Shown in pieces: positions 1-5,173 of a DNA stretch of 5,347 bases. The number at the start of each line of letters is the position of its first letter. The stretch's first letter is position 1. Origin of the DNA: Bacteriovoracaceae bacterium (GTDB taxonomy: Bacteria > Bdellovibrionota > Bacteriovoracia > Bacteriovoracales > Bacteriovoracaceae); the NCBI GenBank assembly GCA_947448095.1, contig CANFNN010000215.1:1-5347 (forward strand), given 5' to 3'. A program made the position numbers and the translations under genes. The notes under the pieces were generated by a model. That model ran no database searches. It was given only the letters and a program-made list of their open reading frames with translations, and was not told the origin of the DNA.

Positions 1-517
1 GCAGAAGGGCCTGACCACAAATCACACCCAAGACAAAAGTGTAGAACACCTGAAAACCAATGAAAGGAACGTATTCAACTGGCAGCACCGCCAACCCCAC
101 AAGGTGCGAGAAGGCAAAAATGGAAGCCACCAGCATTGAGGTGACACGTTTTCCGCCCATATTTCCAATCAAGACGCGCTGGAAAGTCTGGCGAAAAACA
201 AGCTCCTCAAGTAGCGGAGCAAAGAGTAGCAAGTGCCACTCAAGATTTGAAACCAACCGGAAAGGGATCTCAATTTCCATGTACCAAATAGCACCAATCG
301 AGGCCACTGCCATAGCGAAGACTTCACCCATGGCCTTGAGAGATTGTTTATTTAAATTCCATTTAAATTTCCATGGTAGTCGGAAGAAAAATGAAACACC
401 AAGAGCAAAAAGCAAATCGAAAACATAAGAAAATGAAATGGAAGATGGGATTTTATGCCAAGGTAGACCCCAGGAAAAACCAAAATAAATAATGACCAAA
501 ACAAAAAAACTAATCAA
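1..517 (-). CDS. CPBP-family intramembrane metalloprotease (partial, C-terminus beyond window)
   Basis: This is an open minus-strand frame that reaches the window edge without a stop, giving 172 codons. Hydrophobic segments are visible near residues 3-16, 27-45, 62-80, 92-103 and 119-172. Motif 1 of the CPBP (CAAX protease and bacteriocin-processing, ABI) family is clear: PLLEELVFRQ with Glu104, Glu105 and Arg109. Motif 2, FAFSH, ends at His138. In this family these Glu and His residues are the catalytic or metal-site positions in the membrane. The last conserved motif (His/Asn) would lie past position 1. I chose TTG at 517-515 as the start because AGGGGAG sits 5 bases upstream, no ATG is available before residue 63, and the TTG overlaps the previous gene's TGA as TTGA. 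Substrate unknown: family members process prenylated proteins, bacteriocin systems or membrane regulators. The family call is firm; the role is not. Confidence 0.87.
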   Translation of the reverse strand, partial: MISFFVLVIIYFGFSWGLPWHKIPSSISFSYVFDLLFALGVSFFFRLPWKFKWNLNKQSLKAMGEVFAMAVASIGAIWYMEIEIPFRLVSNLEWHLLLFAPLLEELVFRQTFQRVLIGNMGGKRVTSMLVASIFAFSHLVGLAVLPVEYVPFIGFQVFYTFVLGVICGQALL

Positions 518-1227
518 CGGATCTCCCCTACAATAGCGATACGATGCACAAGTTTGACTATTTCATCATAGATTTGTGGTTTTGTAACTTTGATATTTTG
601 CTGAAAAGTAGCAGAAGCCGCGCCCCCGTGACCTAAATTCTTATCATCAAAGATCGCAATTTGAAGACTCAAGTCTTCTTGGAAATAGCAAAAAATATCC
701 AGATTAAAGGCCATGATCCTCAGGACACTCAAACCTGACGCAGGCTCAATGCCGGAAAAAACAGCCGCAGTGAGTATTAAATCAGGACGATTCTTAAATT
801 GATCCAACGCCTTCATCAATGTTGCAAAGCTCGCCTGAATCCACTGAAGGGCACGCGCCTCATTTTGATAATCCGTAGAGGTAGCACCACTAACTGGAGT
901 GAGTAAAAATTCATGATTACTTTCCAGTCCATATTTTAAAGTGGAGTGAAGACAAATATTCATGAGTTCTTTGAATTCTTGATTACCAGCAGGAATTGTT
1001 TTTTTTCTGGTGAGCTTATTCTTAGTGAAAAATCGAACAGTTTCTGTTTCAGAACTCGACCACTCGATGCTTTTAGCTTCAGGCCGATCCACTTCCAAAA
1101 TCCAAAGGCGATCTTTGGGATTTTTTAAATCATAATTCCAACTGATCACTCTCCATGTAGAATGAGTTGGAGAAAATCCCAAAAACAGCTTGCGAGGATC
1201 TTTGCCAAAGAAGTCAAACATACTCAT
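514..1227 (-). CDS. Conserved-looking protein of unknown function (237 aa)
   Basis: I do not recognise a family. The protein has 237 residues with no signal peptide and no clear membrane segment, so it is probably cytoplasmic. The N-terminal third (1-60) is rich in Trp, Phe and charged residues and looks like beta strands. Residues 122-146 look helical. Residues 150-193 alternate hydrophobic strands (LILTAAVF, LSVLRIMAF, SLQIAIF). A glycine-rich turn, LGHGGAASA, lies at 198-206 and the C-terminus (217-234) is probably a helix. The start ATG (1227) overlaps the upstream stop as ATGA and has GGGGAAG 8 bases upstream, so it is preferred over the second Met at residue 3. It sits between a GNAT acetyltransferase and a CPBP protease in a coupled operon, which gives no direct clue to its job. 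The length, strong ribosome site and tight junctions argue that it is a real gene. Confidence 0.85.
   Translation of the reverse strand: MSMFDFFGKDPRKLFLGFSPTHSTWRVISWNYDLKNPKDRLWILEVDRPEAKSIEWSSSETETVRFFTKNKLTRKKTIPAGNQEFKELMNICLHSTLKYGLESNHEFLLTPVSGATSTDYQNEARALQWIQASFATLMKALDQFKNRPDLILTAAVFSGIEPASGLSVLRIMAFNLDIFCYFQEDLSLQIAIFDDKNLGHGGAASATFQQNIKVTKPQIYDEIVKLVHRIAIVGEIR
523..529 (-). promoter_or_regulatory. Ribosome binding site deciding the TTG start of the CPBP gene
   Basis: The minus strand reads AGGGGAG, followed by a 5-base spacer and TTG at 517. It is one of the strongest Shine-Dalgarno matches in the window. It lies inside the end of the upstream coding sequence and is the main reason to accept a non-ATG start here. 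Confidence 0.7.
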
Positions 1228-1676
1228 TTTAAAATCTTCCCCAGACTATACTCATGAAAACCAGGTGCTTCATGATCAGGGTGGTAACCCTCAATGGTGT
1301 AGCCTTGCTTTAATTTGATTTGCACCATCACGTGATTAAAATAATAAACGGTTGAAAGAACTTTTTTTATTCCTATGCGTTTGCATTCGTCTTCAATCGC
1401 CTGGGAAAGTATTGCGCCAAGACCCTTGCCGCGAAATGCATGAAAGATAGTAGTCTTTACCGTCTCGGCGAGATTCGGAGTTTTAACCGAGTAGCCAGTG
1501 ACTCCAATCTGTTGCCCCTGGTAAAAGGCCCGAAAATAGACCACTCCACCTTTCATTATTTTTTCTTTGGTTGGTGGCCACGGTGAGCGGGGATAATATT
1601 CTAGAAAGATATCCACCAGCTCCTTAGCTTCTGATTCAGCTTGAATGTCATAAAGCCTGAGTTCCATTTTATCCAT
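1224..1676 (-). CDS. GNAT-family N-acetyltransferase
   Basis: A 150-residue protein of standard single-domain GNAT length. Motif A, which binds the acetyl-CoA pyrophosphate, is clear: strand TVKTTIFHAF then R82-G83-K84-G85-L86-G87, the R-G-x-G-x-G loop, followed by the helix ILSQAIEDECKRIG (89-102). Asn114 and the later KLKQGY (121-126) match the motif B pattern of an Asn before a helix and a Gly-Phe/Tyr turn. The protein should transfer an acetyl group from acetyl-CoA to an amine in the cytoplasm; the acceptor cannot be told from sequence. The ATG at 1676 overlaps the end of the LOG gene by 8 bases and has GGA 7 bases upstream. A second ATG at 1667 (residue 4) has a closer GGA with only a 4-base spacer and is a possible alternative. 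The stop overlaps the next gene as ATGA, indicating translational coupling. Confidence 0.9.
   Translation of the reverse strand: MDKMELRLYDIQAESEAKELVDIFLEYYPRSPWPPTKEKIMKGGVVYFRAFYQGQQIGVTGYSVKTPNLAETVKTTIFHAFRGKGLGAILSQAIEDECKRIGIKKVLSTVYYFNHVMVQIKLKQGYTIEGYHPDHEAPGFHEYSLGKILK
1236..1242 (-). promoter_or_regulatory. Ribosome binding site of the 237-aa unknown gene
   Basis: The minus strand reads GGGGAAG with an 8-base spacer to the ATG at 1227. It supports that start codon over the Met at residue 3 and lies within the last codons of the GNAT gene. Confidence 0.65.
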
Positions 1677-2214
1677 TAGATGATCCAGAAAAATGAGTCC
1701 AGATTTCTTCCCAACTTGGGGATGAAAAAATAATGTCGCGATCTTTTTGTTTGATCAAACCTTTGGCCACGGCGTGATCAAGAAATGTGATAAGCGAGTC
1801 GTAGTAGCCATTAATATTGAGAATAGCTATCGGTTTTCCGTGAATACCGATTTGGCGCCAAGTGACGATTTCAAATAATTCGTCTAGAGTTCCCATGCCG
1901 CCAGGAAATATCAAAAAGGCGTCTGATAATTTGTACATGAGCTGTTTTCGCTCGTGCATATCTTTCGTAACAATCAGTTCAGTCAGTCCCCCGTGAGCAA
2001 CTTCCTTAGTCATTAAGAGCTGCGGAATAACTCCTGTCACTCTTCCACCTTGTAGCATTAAGTCAGTCGCAAGAGTTCCCATGACTCCAATCGCTGCTCC
2101 CCCGTAGACAAGTTCAATCTGATTCTTACCAAAAAATGTCATAACTTTTTTTGCCATGACTTCGACATCAGAATCAAGGCTTGAATTAGCACCGCAAAAT
2201 ATACAAACTTTCAT
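1669..2214 (-). CDS. LOG-family protein (TIGR00730-type; cytokinin riboside 5'-monophosphate phosphoribohydrolase-like)
   Basis: A 181-residue protein, typical for the LOG (Lonely Guy) family. The Rossmann-like start MKVCIFCGANSS is followed by LVYGGAAIGVMG (35-46), MHERK (86-90) and the family signature PGGMGTLDE (104-112). The Arg, Lys and Glu of these last two motifs form the nucleotide-binding and catalytic site in characterised LOG enzymes. Those enzymes cleave N6-modified AMP to free base and ribose 5-phosphate; many bacterial members act as general nucleotide-5'-monophosphate phosphoribohydrolases, and older annotation calls them lysine decarboxylases. The true start is ATG at 2214. 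The frame stays open upstream to 2313, but that extension lies inside the preceding gene. GGAG lies 9 bases before the chosen ATG, and the protein family begins at MKVCIF. The junction with the upstream gene is TGATG. Confidence 0.92.
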   Translation of the reverse strand: MKVCIFCGANSSLDSDVEVMAKKVMTFFGKNQIELVYGGAAIGVMGTLATDLMLQGGRVTGVIPQLLMTKEVAHGGLTELIVTKDMHERKQLMYKLSDAFLIFPGGMGTLDELFEIVTWRQIGIHGKPIAILNINGYYDSLITFLDHAVAKGLIKQKDRDIIFSSPSWEEIWTHFSGSSNG

Positions 2215-2780
2215 CAATTTTTTCTCCGTAAAAAGAATCTTAAATAAACCATCTCTAGCACCATGAATCCGCCAAAAGCGACGTAAAAGCCACCCGTCTT
2301 CCAGAAGATCCAAGTGGCCGTCGACTCATAGATTGCCACTTTTGCCATAAAAACTGCAAAACCAATGAGGAAAAGCGTCATGTGCCATTCCATTGTTTTA
2401 TAAGTCTCATCAGACAGTGGTGGAATTTGTCCCATGTCCTTGATCATATCTAGCATCAAAGAATGACCTTGGAGTTTCTTATAAATTAAAAATCCGGAAA
2501 CACCAAGACCTGTGAATGTTGGCTGAAGTCGAAACCAAACACCTTCTTTGGCAATCAGTGAAATGACTCCAAGAATGACGATCAGTGAAATGTTAACTTT
2601 GGAAAGAGTGTGGACGTGGCCCGTGAAATATTTCTCCAAAATCATTTCAATGATTCCTAGAGCGATACCACCGATAAGGGCAATCTCAAGAGTTGTGTAA
2701 GTCTCAAGTAGCCAGTAGGCCACAGCTGGAATGAAGGATAGGAGGAAGTAAGGTGCTTTCCCCTGTTTAGGCGTATTCAT
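2214..2780 (-). CDS. YciB/IspZ-like inner-membrane protein (intracellular septation protein A family)
   Basis: A 188-residue polytopic membrane protein, close to the roughly 180 residues of E. coli YciB. Hydrophobic segments lie near residues 10-27, 31-48, 62-77, 88-101, 133-152 and 162-184. The order matches the YciB family (PF04279): an N-terminal segment with FIPAVAYWLLETY, a loop before FRLQPTF (like the FIKWKPT region of YciB), then a long loop and EWHMTLFLIGFAVFMAKVA followed by TATWIFWKTGG, resembling the WALFF...STDTWVNFK block. YciB is an inner-membrane protein linked to cell-envelope maintenance and elongation/septation in enterobacteria. Residues 105-130 form a loop between segments 4 and 5. 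AGGA lies 8 bases before the ATG at 2780. It follows the regulator gene by 10 bases and overlaps the LOG start by 1 base. The family call comes from pattern memory and could be wrong; a polytopic membrane protein is certain. Confidence 0.75.
   Translation of the reverse strand: MNTPKQGKAPYFLLSFIPAVAYWLLETYTTLEIALIGGIALGIIEMILEKYFTGHVHTLSKVNISLIVILGVISLIAKEGVWFRLQPTFTGLGVSGFLIYKKLQGHSLMLDMIKDMGQIPPLSDETYKTMEWHMTLFLIGFAVFMAKVAIYESTATWIFWKTGGFYVAFGGFMVLEMVYLRFFLRRKN
2224..2227 (-). promoter_or_regulatory. Ribosome binding site fixing the LOG start
   Basis: The minus strand reads GGAG with a 9-base A-rich spacer to the ATG at 2214, inside the last codons of the YciB-like gene. It decides for the 181-residue LOG product over the 214-residue reading that starts at 2313. 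Confidence 0.65.
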
Positions 2781-2788
2781 GCCGTCTA

Positions 2789-2792
2789 TCCT
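2789..2792 (-). promoter_or_regulatory. Ribosome binding site of the YciB-like gene
   Basis: The minus strand reads AGGA with an 8-base spacer to the ATG at 2780. It overlaps the TAG stop of the upstream regulator (2793-2791), which suggests that ribosomes finishing the regulator can re-initiate here. Confidence 0.55.
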
Positions 2793-3723
2793 ACGCGACT
2801 TTTCTTATTTTTTCCTCACAATACATTAAGAATTCGTCTTTGAATTTTCCAGGGTCAAGCACTTCGACGTTAGAGCCCAGAATCAGGAGCCATTCAAACA
2901 GATCTTCACAAGGCTCAACGTAAGCGGCCCAAATGAGGTCACCGTTTGAGTTGGTAATCATGCAGGGTTTGCCTAGAAAATGATGATCGGGGAAAAGATT
3001 TACCGACTGAGGGTCATTTATTTTAAGAATAAGTCTTGTTTCTTGTTCATTCATAGATCTTATTGCAAAGATGAATTCTTCAATTTCAAAATCGGCGACC
3101 TTAGGCTGCGAAGTCCCTTCCATAATAGCGACTTCTTTGAGCTCACTAATACTAAGAACAATCAAGCAGTGATCGTTCGCATCTTCAGCTATCATGGAAA
3201 GTTTGCCTTCAAGATGAATAATCTTGCAGGGAAACATTTGGTAGGATTTTCCAATCGTAGTCATGATTGAGACCATGGCTTTTTGTGAGACAGCTTCATC
3301 TAATTTTGAAACAAATGCTTGATGGGGCTCACTTAATTGCAGATCCCAATGATCTAGCTGACTCAATAATTCCATGACTGCCTTTATTGGACCATTTTCA
3401 GTAATTTTCTTTTCAAGGGATTTGAGGGCGGGATTTTGTTGATTCGTTAAAAGTTGGTGAAGGCCTATCCACTCAGCCGGTGACAGTGGCAGCATGTATT
3501 GAATCGCGTGGGCATCGATATCCACCATGCATTCATTGTTTCGGTTATAGACCTCGGCCCCAATGCCGCCAGGAAAGATTTGGCGCAAAAAAATCAAGGT
3601 ATCTTCGCCAGATAGGCCCATCTCAATGGATAAGTCCTTCAAACTAATAGTCCCTTGCTTCTCACCGATCACCATCAGCTTTTTAATCGTATCTGGTGAT
3701 ATCTTAAATTCCGAACCTTTCAT
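2791..3723 (-). CDS. WYL-domain transcriptional regulator (HTH + WYL + WCX)
   Basis: A 310-residue protein with the length and order of WYL regulators. Residues 8-55 form an N-terminal winged-helix-type region (KKLMVIGEKQGTISLKDLSIEMGLS), the DNA-binding part. Residues 137-203 fit a WYL domain: LDEAVSQKAMVSI, then FPCKIIHLEGKLSMIAED, then the LSISELKEVAIM strand. Residues 227-308 fit the C-terminal WCX region: TRLILKIND at the start and the diagnostic LFEWLLILGSNVEVLDPGKFKDEFL near the end. The name-giving Trp-Tyr-Leu triplet is replaced by Leu-Ser-Met (175-177). WYL proteins are thought to sense ligands such as nucleic acids or nucleotides and to act as homodimeric repressors or activators. 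It heads the operon and faces an intergenic region holding an inverted repeat, so autoregulation is plausible. The ATG at 3723 has AGAGG 4 bases upstream; no other start fits better. Confidence 0.85.
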   Translation of the reverse strand: MKGSEFKISPDTIKKLMVIGEKQGTISLKDLSIEMGLSGEDTLIFLRQIFPGGIGAEVYNRNNECMVDIDAHAIQYMLPLSPAEWIGLHQLLTNQQNPALKSLEKKITENGPIKAVMELLSQLDHWDLQLSEPHQAFVSKLDEAVSQKAMVSIMTTIGKSYQMFPCKIIHLEGKLSMIAEDANDHCLIVLSISELKEVAIMEGTSQPKVADFEIEEFIFAIRSMNEQETRLILKINDPQSVNLFPDHHFLGKPCMITNSNGDLIWAAYVEPCEDLFEWLLILGSNVEVLDPGKFKDEFLMYCEEKIRKVA

Positions 3724-3808
3724 ATAACCTCTCTACTTGACTAAACCTATCGGACAATCTCTGAGAACTCTTTAGTGCAAAATATAGGTTTTAACGAGAT
3801 AATGAGTT
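3724..3808. promoter_or_regulatory. Divergent intergenic promoter region
   Basis: This 85-base AT-rich gap separates the minus-strand regulator operon from the plus-strand gene, so it must carry promoters for both unless they lie inside genes. On the plus strand GATAAT (3798-3803) matches the -10 consensus at five of six positions, and TATAGG (3783-3788) is a second possibility. Neither has a good -35 box at 16-18 bases. TTGACT (3737-3742) is a good -35-like hexamer on the plus strand but nothing resembling a -10 stands 17 bases after it. No convincing pair is visible on the minus strand. The region is assigned by position; the exact promoters are uncertain. Confidence 0.5.
3743..3791. repeat. 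8-bp inverted repeat, possible operator
   Basis: AAACCTAT at 3743-3750 and its exact reverse complement ATAGGTTT at 3784-3791 are separated by 33 bases, 41 bases centre to centre (about four helical turns). They lie between the WYL regulator and the divergent gene, where an operator for a dimeric regulator would be expected. A smaller palindrome, TCTCTGAGA (3758-3766), sits between the arms. The repeat itself is seen directly; its role as an operator is inference. Confidence 0.4.
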
Positions 3809-4297
3809 ATGTTCTGGAATTCTTTAATGAAAAAGCCCATTCTCACCATGGGTATAATTATGTTCTCTCTGTTCCTCTTTCAAGTAGCGAAGAAGGAGAA
3901 GTGGGGTATTTTTCATAACGACAAGCTCGTCTCTACTGCTTGCAGAGGTGTCTTGATCAGGTTGGAGAAAAAAGTTCCTGAAAATTGGAAAGTCTTTTGT
4001 GAAGGCAACAACCTTGCTGTTGAAATTAATGAAATCGCCATCCCCGAAAAAGCCACCAACATTAAGCTCTTGATGTACCGACAATTGGCCAATCACATGG
4101 CCTATGTTGCTAGGCTTGCGACTGCCGACATCCTCGAAAAAGTCATGTTTGTGCGATTTAGACTCACTCACCCTGATTTAATAATTAATGCTGTGACTGA
4201 GGGGAAATTTATAGTGAAGCTGGCAACGCTTGAAAACCCAGAACACATCATGACTCATCTTAAGAGTACCGTTCAAGTTCAAGAAACAGTTAAGTAA
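3809..4297 (+). CDS. Small single-pass membrane-anchored protein of unknown function
   Basis: The only plus-strand gene. The product has 162 residues from ATG 3809, or 156 from ATG 3827. The later start is attractive: GGA lies 8 bases upstream, and the protein then begins MKKPILTMGIIMFSLFLF, a classical positively charged signal anchor. If the -10-like GATAAT at 3798 is used, transcription would begin near 3810, after the first ATG. Counting from 3809, residues 11-25 are the hydrophobic segment with no evident cleavage site or lipobox, so the rest is probably anchored and periplasmic. Two cysteines (45 and 64) could form a disulfide there. Residues 66-80 look like beta strands, 84-113 like a helix, and 113-140 like alternating strands. 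I recognise no family. The opposite-strand frame through this region lacks any such architecture. Its stop lies 8 bases inside the end of the convergent pseudouridine synthase gene. Confidence 0.75.
   Translation: MFWNSLMKKPILTMGIIMFSLFLFQVAKKEKWGIFHNDKLVSTACRGVLIRLEKKVPENWKVFCEGNNLAVEINEIAIPEKATNIKLLMYRQLANHMAYVARLATADILEKVMFVRFRLTHPDLIINAVTEGKFIVKLATLENPEHIMTHLKSTVQVQETVK
3816..3818 (+). promoter_or_regulatory. Weak ribosome binding site favouring the second ATG (3827)
   Basis: GGA with an 8-base spacer precedes the ATG at 3827-3829. The first ATG (3809) has only GAG at 2 or 11 bases, both poor distances. This favours a 156-residue product starting MKKP, but it is a short match. Confidence 0.4.
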
Positions 4298-5168
4298 GGC
4301 CCTTCTCTTCCATCAAAGACATATCAAAATATTCTTCAAAGCCATCTGCCTTTGGATCAACCACAGTTTCGTCCCATTCATATTTCCAGGCGTGCAAGAA
4401 GAGTCGTGGTGCCTTAGCACCACCGTAGAGCTCATCTCCGAGGATCGGAAAACCTAAATGGCCTAACTGAGCTCGTATTTGGTGGCGCAGACCCGTCTCT
4501 AGGCTTACTACCAGTAATGACTTACCCTCTTTGAAAGAGATCCTTTTGACTTCAAGACTTCCCTCATGGGCTTCGGAATGAAAATCTTCGGAAACTTTTT
4601 GTTTCGATCCTTTGGCGCCCGAGCCCCTAAAGAAATGCGTCCACTTCCCTTCCCTTTCAAACTGACCATCGACAATAACAAGATAGAGTTTTCGCTTCAT
4701 CTTATCTTTAAAATCATTTCGAATGGAATAAAAGTAGGCTTCATCTTTGGCCAGTAAAATGACTCCTGAAGTCTCATAATCCAATCGATATAAAAGTCCA
4801 CGGTCATAATGAGCAGTGTTTACGTTGAGAGACTCCCATTTTTTTTCTTCAGCAAGAAAATTCAAAAGGGTATCTTGATCTGAATAACACAGAGGGTGCC
4901 CATGCACTCCAGCTGGCTTATGAAGGGCAATGTAGCGTGAAGTTTCTAAAATGATCGTAGGCCGAGGCCCCTTAAAGACAGGATTTATTTTTAGGTTATT
5001 CACAAAATCGATCGGCAATTTCGTGAGATCCCTGGCCCTGATGTTGTGTTGAAGCTCTTTTGACGTGAAGTGCTTTTTTAGAAGCTGTCCCGAGCAGCCC
5101 AGTGTTTCCTGAAGAGCTTCTTTTTTTGAGGGCCAGTCTTTTAACCATTGAAACTCAATAAACTCCAT
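4290..5168 (-). CDS. RluA-family RNA pseudouridine synthase
   Basis: A 292-residue protein that should isomerise specific uridines of rRNA or tRNA to pseudouridine in the cytoplasm. The catalytic domain starts near residue 72 (ILETSRYIALHKPAGV, motif I region). Motif II is GLLYRLDYETSG (125-135 region) with the catalytic Asp130; most relatives have His-Arg-Leu-Asp, here Tyr replaces His. KLYLVIV (160-166) carries the conserved Tyr of the Lys-x-Tyr block. Motif III is GLRHQIRAQL (226-235), followed by HLGFPILGDELYGG (237-250). Residues 1-70 do not look like a standard S4 domain, though residues 27-66 could be a degenerate one. Target site unknown, so no gene symbol is given. The ATG at 5168 has no clear ribosome site and lies 5 bases after the OmpA-type gene's stop, suggesting coupled translation. 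The 3' end overlaps the opposite gene by 8 bases. Confidence 0.93.
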   Translation of the reverse strand: MEFIEFQWLKDWPSKKEALQETLGCSGQLLKKHFTSKELQHNIRARDLTKLPIDFVNNLKINPVFKGPRPTIILETSRYIALHKPAGVHGHPLCYSDQDTLLNFLAEEKKWESLNVNTAHYDRGLLYRLDYETSGVILLAKDEAYFYSIRNDFKDKMKRKLYLVIVDGQFEREGKWTHFFRGSGAKGSKQKVSEDFHSEAHEGSLEVKRISFKEGKSLLVVSLETGLRHQIRAQLGHLGFPILGDELYGGAKAPRLFLHAWKYEWDETVVDPKADGFEEYFDMSLMEEKGLT

Positions 5169-5173
5169 ATCGA

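Noticed and set aside
60..428. Plus-strand 122-codon reading frame
   Set aside because: It lies opposite the CPBP protease, whose membrane segments and catalytic motifs are clear; the plus-strand product is low-complexity with no domain.
946..1128. Plus-strand 60-codon reading frame
   Set aside because: It is inside and opposite the 237-residue gene, which has good translation signals; no feature of its own.
2215..2313. 33-residue N-terminal extension of the LOG protein
   Set aside because: It lies fully within the YciB-like gene in another frame; LOG proteins start at MKVCIF and a GGAG site precedes the ATG at 2214.
2980..3270. Plus-strand 96-codon reading frame
   Set aside because: It is antisense to the WYL regulator and has no recognisable motif.
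3824..4171. Minus-strand 115-codon reading frame
   Set aside because: The plus-strand gene here is longer and has a signal-anchor start; the minus-strand product looks like an antisense shadow.
4297..4306. Near-palindrome AAGGCCCTT as a terminator
   Set aside because: The arms are only four bases, there is no T-run, and it lies inside the pseudouridine synthase coding sequence.
4566..4757. Plus-strand 63-codon reading frame
   Set aside because: It is antisense to the RluA-family gene, whose catalytic motifs are intact.
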